In this document: in pieces, positions 6,701 through 12,790 of the stretch
Position numbering within the stretch: position 1 is the stretch's first letter
How the letters are laid out: every line of letters starts with the position of its first letter
DNA from: Candidatus Zixiibacteriota bacterium
GTDB lineage: Bacteria; Zixibacteria; MSB-5A5; GN15; PGXB01
NCBI GenBank assembly: GCA_003641425.1
Contig: QNAH01000035.1
Coordinates: 1 to 12,790, forward strand
Reading direction: 5' to 3'
Length of the DNA stretch: 12,790 bases
Position numbers and translations under genes: made by a program
Notes under the pieces: generated by a model
Databases searched by the model: none
Told to the model about the DNA's origin: nothing
The model's input: only the letters and a program-made list of their open reading frames with translations

Positions 6701-8874
6701 TGACTACTACTTACTGGATCTATTCACCTCAATTCGACCTGTCCGCTTTCACCGGTGTTCAAATACGTTTTTCCCGCTGGCTTGGAGTCGAGAAATCCGA
6801 TTATGATCATGCCTATTTTGATGTGTACGACGGATCGGACTGGGTGACCTTGTTTGCCAATATCGGGATTGTCGATGATAACAGCTGGATCGATGAATTT
6901 TATGATTTATCACTTTATGCCGACGGAAATCAATATTTTCAAATTCGATTCGGTATCGGCCCAACTGATCCCAGTGTCCAGTACTGCGGCTGGAATATCG
7001 ATGATATCGAAATCAAGGGCTACGGGGTAATCGCCGCCGGATCACCACGGATATCATTCCTTCCCGCGGCCCTGGCCGACAGTCTGCAGCCGGATTCCAG
7101 TACGACCGATACGCTGATTGTCCATAATATCGGGGAGACGCTTCTGCTGGCACGTTTCAGCAGTGATGATGAGTGGCTGGCATTTAACACTGAACAGCAA
7201 AATATCGATTTCGGAGACAGCCTGATTTTGCCGGTTACAATCGATATGGCGGGACAGATGGCGGGAGAATATTGCGGCGTCATACAGTACAGCAGTAATG
7301 ATCCGCTCAATCCGAATGGTGCAATCCCGGTCGATATCGTAATACATTCGCCGAACATGCAATTTCCGCAGAGTACTCTTTCGGAAACAGTCCCTGCCGG
7401 ATTACAGTTGACAATCCCCTTTGTGATCGATAATGAGGGAGCCGGACGGCTGGATTATGACATTTCAAGGCGGATGTTCGATACCCGTGATGAGGCGCCG
7501 ACAGAATCCGATGCCATTGGATTTTTTCCTCCCGAACCCGGCAAAAGCGATCCCGGAGAACCTTATTATTCGCCAGTGTCGCGTAACAGCGGCGGGCCCG
7601 ATATCTGGGGTCACCAATGGATTGATTCGGATAATCCTGATGGACCGGTTTATGAATGGATCGATATCACGGCCATTGGCACAGAGATCGAAACCCTGGG
7701 TGATGACAACTACACGCCGTCAATACCGATTGGATTCGATTTTCCGTTTTATGAAAGTCAGTACAGTGAACTGGTAATAACCAGTAACGGTCTTATAATG
7801 TTTGGCGGCGGATCGATTGAGCGTAATAATACATTTCTGCCGGACGAACTTTCGCCGAATAATTTGATTGCCGTGTGGTGGGATGATCTTGACCTTCGCC
7901 TGGTTGGGCACGTTTTCTATTATCATGACGCGGCCAATTCAAGATTTATAGTCAGTTTTATTTCCGTTCCCAATTATTCCAGTGAAGGCGGGACGGGCGC
8001 GCTTACTTTCCAGGCGATCCTGTATGACGATGGCAGAATATTGCTTCAGTACAAACACATGGATCCGGGAATCGATGTCAGCGGGCTGGCGGGAGCCACG
8101 ATTGGGGTTGAAGATCCGTCCGGCACCGATGGATTGACCATAGTCTATAATGCCGCATATATGCATGATTCGCTGGCAATTCGGATCAGCGCCGCCAACT
8201 GGCTGTCTGTCGATCCCGGTCGCGGTTCAATCGACCCTTATATGTCGGATACTGTAAATGTCATTCTCGATGCCGCGGACATGTACGATGGGGATTACAG
8301 CGGACAATTAACGATTAATTCGAACGATCCCGACACACCTGAAGCGATGATTCCGGTCCTTATGACAATACAGGGAGAACCGGCTCCGCCGGAGATACCG
8401 GCGCCGATCAGTCCCGCAAACGGGACGACCGACGTCGCGCAACCCTTCATATTGGATTGGAGTGATGCACCGACAGCCACGCTGTACAGACTTCAGATCG
8501 ACACCGGCGCCGCTTTTGTCTCGACTATGAAGGATACCAGCATAATGAATTCACAGTGCGAACTATCTGATTTTGCTGAAGGGACGACACTATACTGGCG
8601 GGTCAGGGCGGAAAACGCAATCGGTTGGAGTGACTGGTGCCCTGCCTGGAATTTTTCAACGGAAATCACCTGGATGTGCGGCGATCCCGACGGCAGCAAA
8701 TCAATCAACATTCTTGATGTGACCAGGCTGATTAATTATCTTTACAAAGAAGGGTCTGCGCCGGATCCGCTGGAGGCCGGTGATATCGATGGCGACGGCA
8801 AGATCAATATTCTTGATATTAGTTATTTAATAAATTACCTCTATAAAGGGGGGCCTTACCCCGACTGCGAGTAG
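3799..8874 (+). CDS. Secreted multidomain C25 (gingipain-like) cysteine peptidase with C-terminal dockerin
   Basis: A 1691-residue exported peptidase. Signal peptide 1-23 (AMA|E). Residues 24 to about 235 resemble a gingipain-type propeptide. Residues about 240-566 are the C25 catalytic domain: ITYDDFYDAMLPFVEWKRQKG, LLVGDAAQIPP, FIGRFSAET, then NYAGHGS with His438, SVACFNGNF with Cys471, and FGDPS (561-565). The 33-residue His-Cys spacing equals that of RgpB (211/244) and Kgp (444/477). Downstream come an Ig-like domain (572-657), two CARDB-like repeats (about 660-780 and 782-898) and a MAM-like jelly roll (903-1075, ending WNIDDIEI). Then a HYDIN-like domain (1080-1184), a second one split by an inserted beta domain (halves 1187-1220 and 1467-1527, insert 1267-1464), and an FN3-like domain (1534-1622). 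The C-terminal dockerin-like module is 1627-1691, with loop 1 D1629, D1631, S1633, N1637, D1640 and loop 2 D1662, D1664, D1666, N1670, D1673. GAGAGG lies 5 bases before the ATG. No T9SS C-terminal domain is evident. Substrate specificity is not readable. Confidence 0.93.
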   Translation: MRAKLFFTFISIFWIILNDTAMAERIDFGAMDEDVAVAVEQSNNTRTVLRFSIDAFYRDAVIIDGQEYYALECGNEALLLNKKEPALPHVCRSIIIPDDARIELKVIASEYVDFLNTPIIPSKGNLKRSVNPEDIPYVFGDVYSRSDWYPSELANLRGPFILRDHRGTVVEINPFRYNPAEKTLRVYTSMTVEIVNVGPGEVNVLQRDNNAKVRIDEFEQIYSRRFLNYYHSTEKYSAVSETGDMLIITYDDFYDAMLPFVEWKRQKGIRTTIVNISSIGEYSYNIKNYIDSVYAANNDLAWVLLVGDAAQIPPGYATGAYSDAYYSKVSGSDDWPDIFIGRFSAETVAQVETQVARTIAYEKTPGGSDWFHKATGIASNEGPGHFNEYDNQHMEYIRGDLLSYNFTEVDEIYDPTAAASQVTTARNNGRSVVNYAGHGSSSSWSTTGFSLTDVNALVNEQMLPFIFSVACFNGNFTSITCFAESWLRATTGTAPTGAIAAYMSIISQAWDPPMYAQDEAADLLIAEEKLTVGGLCYNGSCYMMEATGADGVTEFNAWTIFGDPSVIIRTDDPGTLTVNHDTTLLFSQQDLPVEVAGVEGALCALYKDGVLYGSGYTGADGIASIDFYEDLPIGEDLTLTVTAYNSLPYFGTVTIIAPNGSFVIYDDHTIHDSAGNNDGLVNYGESITLDLQLVNVGPDTAFNVAAVLSTSDSFVTITDNVEEYGFIAGDFSTINILDAYAFDIAGNTPDRHEILFILEVSDSAAKDTTWTSDFTIPVYSPELAFVSISMDDITGNNNGNLDPGETAEMVISLINNGSTDAIAVSGIVSEEDALVTITDDNGYFGDINARGGSGDNSSDYYVISADESCPLGHELILHLELTGAGDFSAIVDIDFVVGRRVVIFSDDFSLNQGWTGQGGSGEWQIGPAGGGMSGSGNGDPAEDHSITADNYVLGNDLSPTDGMYDPSLTTTYWIYSPQFDLSAFTGVQIRFSRWLGVEKSDYDHAYFDVYDGSDWVTLFANIGIVDDNSWIDEFYDLSLYADGNQYFQIRFGIGPTDPSVQYCGWNIDDIEIKGYGVIAAGSPRISFLPAALADSLQPDSSTTDTLIVHNIGETLLLARFSSDDEWLAFNTEQQNIDFGDSLILPVTIDMAGQMAGEYCGVIQYSSNDPLNPNGAIPVDIVIHSPNMQFPQSTLSETVPAGLQLTIPFVIDNEGAGRLDYDISRRMFDTRDEAPTESDAIGFFPPEPGKSDPGEPYYSPVSRNSGGPDIWGHQWIDSDNPDGPVYEWIDITAIGTEIETLGDDNYTPSIPIGFDFPFYESQYSELVITSNGLIMFGGGSIERNNTFLPDELSPNNLIAVWWDDLDLRLVGHVFYYHDAANSRFIVSFISVPNYSSEGGTGALTFQAILYDDGRILLQYKHMDPGIDVSGLAGATIGVEDPSGTDGLTIVYNAAYMHDSLAIRISAANWLSVDPGRGSIDPYMSDTVNVILDAADMYDGDYSGQLTINSNDPDTPEAMIPVLMTIQGEPAPPEIPAPISPANGTTDVAQPFILDWSDAPTATLYRLQIDTGAAFVSTMKDTSIMNSQCELSDFAEGTTLYWRVRAENAIGWSDWCPAWNFSTEITWMCGDPDGSKSINILDVTRLINYLYKEGSAPDPLEAGDIDGDGKINILDISYLINYLYKGGPYPDCE

Positions 8875-8959
8875 AATACGGGCCTTAAGTAAAAGGTTGA
8901 GATATTGCAGTTTACCTCGTCCCTTTTTCTTTATTCCGACGCTGACTTAATCCAACTTA

Positions 8960-9331
8960 ATGAAACCTGATTTATTAGGCGCGTATAGGATTCCATACGC
9001 CTACCGGATTCCGGAATACGGTTCGGCCGATAGTGCGGAGCAATTCGAATTTATATGCAAATATTCCCCTTACCATAATGTCGATGTCGATGCTGAATAT
9101 CCCTCCGTCATGTTTATAACAGGTGACTCCGATACCAGAGTGGCTCCACTCCACGCAAGAAAAATGACCGCTCTCCTGCAGGCCCAAAAGGGCCATGAGA
9201 GCCCCATATTACTGCTTTATGATACGGAAATGGGACATTCCGGGGGAAGGCGGGTCAGTAAAAATATCCAGGAACTGACCGACGAAAACAGCTTTCTTTT
9301 CAAACAACCGGGAAAAAATAGCATTCCATAA
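8960..9331 (+). pseudogene. C-terminal remnant of a prolyl oligopeptidase (S9A)
   Basis: These 123 codons match the last sixth of an S9A prolyl oligopeptidase: RIPEYGSADSAEQFEF (16-31), SPYHNV (36-41), FITGDSDTRVAPLHARKM (52-69) and MGHSGG (91-96). Asp58 and His93 align with the catalytic Asp and His of the family (Asp641 and His680 in the porcine enzyme). The beta-propeller and the nucleophile serine region (GGSNGG type) are absent: a TAA lies four codons upstream of the ATG and bases 8875-8959 show no S9 sequence in any frame. No ribosome binding site precedes the ATG. A full enzyme has around 700 residues, so this is most likely a decayed fragment left by a deletion. The first residues, GAYRIPYAYRIPEY, contain a short tandem echo (AYRIP twice) at the presumed breakpoint. 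A small expressed protein is the less likely alternative. Confidence 0.8.
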
Positions 9332-9470
9332 CCCGGGCGGCATAAAGCCGGCCTTTGTAATCATCTCACATATTTTATTGCCGGCCCAAGTAGTCACTTG
9401 CAATTGAGGGCTGAATTTTCTATTTTACTTGAGACTTAACTGAACTGAACTTTAATTTTTTCGGGAAGAT

Positions 9471-10829
9471 ATGGATTTTATTATATTGATCATAGGGCTA
9501 TTTGCCGGTGCCATACTTGCAGGTGGTATAATATGGTTCATGGGAAAATCGGCGCGTAAGACATTGATTTCCCAGCAGTCCCAGATTGAAAAGGAACTCC
9601 GGGAAACCCGCCATAGCCTGGAAAATCGTCAAAATGAAATCTCAGAACTGAAGGCTGAAAAGGCTCGCCTTGAAACATCGCTCAAACATGAAAAAGAATC
9701 AGCGCAGGAAAAAATAGAGCTGCTGGAGAAAACGGAAAAACGTCTTTCCGATGCTTTCGATTCGCTCTCTTCGGCCGCTCTTAAAAGCAACAACCAGGCT
9801 TTTCTGGAACTTGCCAAAACGACACTGGAAAATTATCAGACTGCGGCCAAGGGGGATCTGGAAAAACGCCAACAGACGATCGAAAATATGGTTAAACCGA
9901 TTGAAAAATCTCTTGAAAACGTGAGGGATCTGATGACCCAGATGGGAAAGGACCGTGCGGGGTTATCGGAGCAGGTAAAATCGCTTTTGATGTCGGAAGA
10001 AAAATTGCAGAAGGAAACCGGTAACCTGGTCACTGCTCTCCGGGCGCCAAAAGTACGAGGTAATTGGGGTGAAATGCAACTTCGCAGAACGGTCGAAATG
10101 GCGGGTATGCTGAATCACTGTGATTTTGTTGAGCAAGCCTCGCGGGACACGGAAGAGGGCCGTCTGCGTCCCGACATGATAATCAATCTTCCGGGCGGGA
10201 AAAAAGTCATTGTCGATGCTAAAACGCCGCTAATCGCCTATCTGGAAGCGATGGACACTAATGATATTGATGAAAAAAACCTTAAGATGCAACATCATTC
10301 CGATCAGGTACGTCAACATATAAAAAACCTGAGTGCCAAAGCCTATTGGGATCAATTTGATTCTTCACCGGAATTCGTGGTTATGTTTCTGCCGGGTGAA
10401 AGTATTTTCAGCGCCGCGCTGGAACATGATCCGAATCTTATCAATGCCGGGGTTGAAAATAAGGTTATCCCGGCCTCCCCGACTACTCTGATTGCGCTTC
10501 TTCGTGCCGTCGCCTATGGCTGGCAACAGGAGAAAATTGCCAAAAACGCACAGGCAATCAGTGACCTCGGGAGAGAGTTATATGACCGCATCCGAATTAT
10601 GGCCGAGCATTTCGGTTCTGTCGGCCGCGGCCTCGATAAATCGGTTGATGCTTACAATAAGGCAGTAGTGTCCCTTGAATCAAGATTTCTGGTTTCCGCC
10701 AGGCGATTAACAGAGCTTGGCATCAAGACACAAAAGGAAATTCCGAATGTCGAACCTGTTGATAAAACCACCAGATTGCCGCAATCCGCGGAATTGACAC
10801 CAGATAATGATGTTGTTAAGAAAGATTGA
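9471..10829 (+). CDS. rmuC: DNA recombination protein RmuC
   Basis: A 452-residue RmuC. The N-terminal transmembrane helix (about 3-24) anchors it in the inner membrane. A long coiled coil follows (about 34-95, continuing in part to 185). The conserved RmuC domain (about 190-380) has [16 protein letters not shown] (197-212), [21 protein letters not shown] (233-253), [16 protein letters not shown] (302-317) and the stretch from [16 protein letters not shown] (336-351). P234-D235 with D249-A-K251 fits the PD-(D/E)xK nuclease-like fold predicted for the family. RmuC is known to limit recombination at inverted repeats in E. coli, but its biochemistry is poorly defined. GGGAAG lies just before the ATG. 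Length is normal. It follows the S9 remnant and shows no functional link with the secreted-protein genes. Confidence 0.95.
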   Translation: MDFIILIIGLFAGAILAGGIIWFMGKSARKTLISQQSQIEKELRETRHSLENRQNEISELKAEKARLETSLKHEKESAQEKIELLEKTEKRLSDAFDSLSSAALKSNNQAFLELAKTTLENYQTAAKGDLEKRQQTIENMVKPIEKSLENVRDLMTQMGKDRAGLSEQVKSLLMSEEKLQKETGNLVTALRAPKVRGNWGEMQLRRTVEMAGMLNHCDFVEQASRDTEEGRLRPDMIINLPGGKKVIVDAKTPLIAYLEAMDTNDIDEKNLKMQHHSDQVRQHIKNLSAKAYWDQFDSSPEFVVMFLPGESIFSAALEHDPNLINAGVENKVIPASPTTLIALLRAVAYGWQQEKIAKNAQAISDLGRELYDRIRIMAEHFGSVGRGLDKSVDAYNKAVVSLESRFLVSARRLTELGIKTQKEIPNVEPVDKTTRLPQSAELTPDNDVVKKD

Positions 10830-10859
10830 AGCTAAAGTATAGATCAACTTCTGTGATAT

Positions 10860-10883
10860 TTTCAATCAATTGAAACCTTTTTT
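10860..10883 (+). terminator. Probable weak terminator of rmuC
   Basis: TTTCAAT (10860-10866) and ATTGAAA (10869-10875) form a 7-bp palindrome, and a run of six T follows (10878-10883). It lies 30 bases after the rmuC stop. The stem is AT-rich with a very tight loop, so efficiency is doubtful. Confidence 0.4.
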
Positions 10884-11216
10884 GCAAGACTGCCCTCTCG
10901 AAACGCCCATTATTTGTAAAATCACTTGTGGAAGGCAATATATTTGTCTGCCGGGACGTAACATTTTTAGCATTTGATTCGTAATAACTTATTAGAAGAC
11001 GGTATATTAGACTTGACGAAATGATTAAAATGAAGCATATTGCAGTCAGGTAGGAAAGATTTGACTATTTACTGCAATATGTAAGACAAGCCATACTATA
11101 GATCTACTCTCAAGACCCTTCTTTATAATAAAATTGTGTTTTTTTGACATTTGTTCTGCCGTTAATGGAAGGATCAAATACCTATAAGTGAAAATTTTAT
11201 TCCAAAGGCTAATAAT
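10884..11216. other. Long AT-rich intergenic region without a recognisable gene
   Basis: About 330 bases between the rmuC terminator and a small ORF. No frame carries a coding sequence with a ribosome binding site and recognisable product. The clearest structure is a perfect 11-bp inverted repeat at 11036-11081. A TATAAT (11124-11129) lacks a good -35, and a perfect TTGACA (11144-11149) lacks a -10 at normal distance. TTGACG (11013-11018) with CATATT (11036-11041) at 17-base spacing is a weak promoter candidate whose -10 lies inside the left arm of the repeat. I do not recognise any riboswitch class. Confidence 0.5.
11036..11081. repeat. Perfect 11-bp inverted repeat with a nested second stem
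   Basis: CATATTGCAGT (11036-11046) is the exact reverse complement of ACTGCAATATG (11071-11081), across 24 bases. Inside, AGTCA (11044-11048) can instead pair with TGACT (11062-11066), so an RNA could form the full outer stem or a shorter outer stem plus an inner one. An 11-bp perfect pair this close is unlikely by chance in a region of this size. It may be an operator (it overlaps a weak -10 candidate), a leader RNA structure or the trace of a small mobile element. Only one copy is in the window. Confidence 0.6.
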
Positions 11217-11330
11217 ATGCCGAAAAATTACGAATTAATTAAGAAAGGACTGAAAACAAGTAATTTCGAGATAAAATCAGTACCAATGGGAGGAGGTGCG
11301 CGGGATGGCTGCAATATAAAAGCAGCCTGA
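11217..11330 (+). CDS. Possible small ORF, 37-residue peptide
   Basis: An ATG at 11217 opens 37 codons, with AAAGG (11204-11208) 8 bases upstream, a good spacing. The peptide starts with a charged part (MPKNYELIKKGLK) and ends in a glycine-rich part with one cysteine (PMGGGARDGCNIKAA). I do not recognise it. It has no signal peptide or membrane segment. Its last codons lie in a hairpin with stem GGCTGC (11307-11312) and GCAGCC (11322-11327), so the stretch could also be a leader RNA and the frame accidental. It is 90 bases upstream of a secreted-protein gene. The layout, a small ORF ending in a hairpin, would fit a leader peptide or a small peptide gene. No modification enzyme or exporter is visible nearby. 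Confidence 0.3.
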   Translation: MPKNYELIKKGLKTSNFEIKSVPMGGGARDGCNIKAA

Positions 11331-11374
11331 ATATTATTTATGTTGTTGGATGTGACTATTCGGGAAAACGAAGT

Positions 11375-11387
11375 GACCATATTGGTC
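11375..11387 (+). promoter_or_regulatory. Small dyad in the leader of the PPC-domain gene
   Basis: GACCA-TAT-TGGTC is a 13-bp dyad with 5-bp arms, ending 33 bases before the ATG at 11421. It resembles in shape, not in arm sequence, the GGACG-TAT-CGTCC dyad before the C25 peptidase gene. Arms of 5 bp arise often by chance, so confidence is low. Confidence 0.25.
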
Positions 11388-11402
11388 GTAAATGCTTCAT
11401 AA

Positions 11403-11410
11403 GAGAGAGG
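11403..11410 (+). promoter_or_regulatory. Ribosome binding site of the PPC-domain gene
   Basis: GAGAGAGG lies 10 bases before the ATG at 11421. It supports this start, which also places a signal peptide at the N-terminus. The peptidase gene uses a similar GAGAGG. Confidence 0.55.
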
Positions 11411-11420
11411 ATCGATTATT

Positions 11421-12790
11421 ATGAGAAGCAAAATCTTTATTTCGGCAACATTGATGTTGCTTATTCTTCTCTGCGTCGGGGCCGCAGCGAAAAATCTGCC
11501 GGGGCCAATTAAGGTGGTTCCCCCGCAGCTTGACAGAGATAAAATGAAAATAACGCCGCAAAGCGTAAATGCGGAATTGCTTTTCCCCTCATATTCGCCC
11601 CAAATGAGTGCCGGAGGGCCTCTCACTTCAGGCAGTATGCAGGGCGGCGATAATTTTCTTTCAGCGACCGTAATTCCCGGTTTACCATACCTGGATAATG
11701 GTACTACTACCGGATATACCGACGATTACGATGCCTCATGCCCGACATCCTCAACATCTCCCGATGTCGTCTATTCATATACACCGGCTGTATCCGAAAG
11801 AGTCGATATATCGACCTGCGCCTCCGCCTACTGGACGAAACTGATCATCTATGAGGCAAGTGATACGACTACCGAAGTAGACTGTAACCAATATTCCGAC
11901 ACCTGCCTTGATCCTTACCACGGGGCCATCTGGGGTATGGACCTGGTCGGTGGAAATACATATTATTTTGTTATCGACGGTTTTAACGGGGCTTCAGGCG
12001 ATTATACTCTTGATGTACAGGCCTGGGATCCGGTCGATACGACCTCATTGCATCCGGCCCTCTCGGACGGAAACAACGGCATGCTTTTCCATGCCTTCGA
12101 GTTCAACGAATATGACACCACCCTGTTCTGGATGGGTTCTCGGGACAATGGCTTCTCCTGGAGCAACGCCGTTTCATGGAATTTATCCGGCAAGACAGGC
12201 ACTTATCCCTCATCAAGTTACTGGGGTGACAGCACCAGATTTTTTGGCACTCTGGTACCGCCGACCGAATTGTATAACGGCGGTGGCCTGTTTTATATGG
12301 AGGCGCTTGATGCCGCCGACCCGACTTCATACACAGGCGGCACTTTCAACTGGAATTCCAACGGCTGGACAAATATCCTCATGACCGATATCGCCTGCAA
12401 TAATTCATTGGACTACGAGCAGTTTGGTTTGATTTCATTTATAATGACTTTGCAGTCCAGCGGATATATAGACATTCCGCTGGCTATTCACCCCGATTCG
12501 GTGGATATAGGCGGCAGTCTCTGGGTCAGTCTGAACGGTTGGGTTGCCAACGGCGCGGCAACGACGGCGATCGATATCGATGCCACCAATTTGAACTCCT
12601 ATATGGTCTATGATTACCTGAATGACAGCTCCAATACCTGGATGATACTGTACTGGCAGGATAATTTTAGCGACTGGGGCGGAACCTTATCGGCCGCATG
12701 GGATCTGAATGCCGGTGATACCTCCAGTCTGCGCTATCCCGATGTAGCGGCAACCAATTACAATGCGGTAATCGTCTGCGAGTATTTCGA
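11421..12790 (+). CDS. Secreted protein with PPC-like domain, partial at the right edge
   Basis: An open frame runs without a stop from the ATG to the window edge, giving 456 codons plus two bases. Residues 1-23 are a Sec signal peptide with a clean AAA|K cleavage site. Residues about 74-200 resemble the pre-peptidase C-terminal (PPC) beta domain: GGDNFLSATVIPGLPY, then DVVYSYTPAVSERVDIS, LIIYEASDTT, and the closing GGNTYYFVIDGFNGASGDYTLDV. Cysteines at 107, 133, 155 and 162 could form disulfides. Residues about 208-456 are beta-rich, with the stretch LFWMGSRDNGFSWSNAVSW (235-253) recalling a sialidase/BNR-type repeat. I cannot name this part. PPC domains usually accompany secreted peptidases or adhesins, but no catalytic motif is visible in the part present. 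The C-terminus is missing, so a dockerin at the end, as in the C25 peptidase, remains possible. Preceding it is a long leader with several dyads. Confidence 0.85.
   Translation, partial: MRSKIFISATLMLLILLCVGAAAKNLPGPIKVVPPQLDRDKMKITPQSVNAELLFPSYSPQMSAGGPLTSGSMQGGDNFLSATVIPGLPYLDNGTTTGYTDDYDASCPTSSTSPDVVYSYTPAVSERVDISTCASAYWTKLIIYEASDTTTEVDCNQYSDTCLDPYHGAIWGMDLVGGNTYYFVIDGFNGASGDYTLDVQAWDPVDTTSLHPALSDGNNGMLFHAFEFNEYDTTLFWMGSRDNGFSWSNAVSWNLSGKTGTYPSSSYWGDSTRFFGTLVPPTELYNGGGLFYMEALDAADPTSYTGGTFNWNSNGWTNILMTDIACNNSLDYEQFGLISFIMTLQSSGYIDIPLAIHPDSVDIGGSLWVSLNGWVANGAATTAIDIDATNLNSYMVYDYLNDSSNTWMILYWQDNFSDWGGTLSAAWDLNAGDTSSLRYPDVAATNYNAVIVCEYF

Noticed and set aside
8881..8925. Terminator after the peptidase gene (AAAAGG with CCTTTT)
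   Set aside because: The arms are short and AT-rich, the loop is longer than 20 bases, and no clear T-tract follows the stem in the usual way.
9339..9356. Possible hairpin CGGC-ATAAA-GCCG as a terminator after the S9 remnant
   Set aside because: The stem is only 4 bp, does not extend, and the T-run is short.
11144..11149. Perfect TTGACA as a -35 box
   Set aside because: No acceptable -10 hexamer lies 15-19 bases downstream.
11340..11402. A 20-codon ORF starting ATG at 11340
   Set aside because: No ribosome binding site, no recognisable sequence, and length within chance expectation.
11228..11626. Long open frame on the minus strand (132 codons)
   Set aside because: It lies antisense to the small ORF and the signal-peptide region of the secreted protein, has no ribosome binding site, and its product has no recognisable motif. 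It is best read as a shadow frame.

Overview
The window looks like a chromosomal stretch from an uncultured bacterium of the FCB superphylum. My best guess is candidate phylum Zixibacteria or a close relative. The reason is the style of its secreted proteins: long multidomain exoproteins carrying two-repeat dockerin-like modules of the form CGDxxGDxxxNILDxxxLINYLYKxG, together with a gingipain-type (C25) peptidase, HYDIN-like and FN3-like beta domains. The phylum is inferred from remembered family resemblance, not from a search. Every gene I can support is on the + strand.

Left part (1-2251), housekeeping: a strong intrinsic terminator from an upstream gene, then a DUF92 membrane protein (TTG start) and, 48 bases later, an acyl-CoA dehydrogenase with intact active-site motifs. 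The two could be co-transcribed.

Middle part (2252-8874), secretome: a secreted protein with a dockerin-like module in its middle, a perfect GC-rich terminator, a leader containing overlapping palindromes, and then a 1691-residue secreted C25 peptidase. The peptidase has a propeptide, a catalytic domain with its His/Cys pair, an Ig-like domain, two CARDB-like repeats, a MAM-like jelly roll, HYDIN-like domains (one split by an inserted beta domain), an FN3-like domain and a C-terminal dockerin-like module. Both proteins carry nearly the same dockerin signature, which suggests a common mode of surface retention or assembly.

Right part (8875-12790): a remnant of the C-terminal end of a prolyl oligopeptidase (no propeller, no nucleophile Ser), an intact rmuC, then about 590 bases with no confident gene. 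That stretch holds a perfect 11-bp inverted repeat, a possible 37-residue peptide ORF that ends inside a hairpin, and a small dyad. It leads into another secreted protein with a signal peptide and a PPC-like domain, which runs off the right edge.

I see no tRNA, rRNA, CRISPR array, insertion sequence or recognised defence system. The points most worth a second look are the dockerin-bearing peptidase and its partner protein, the structured leaders in front of the secreted-protein genes, the small peptide ORF, and the prolyl oligopeptidase fragment.
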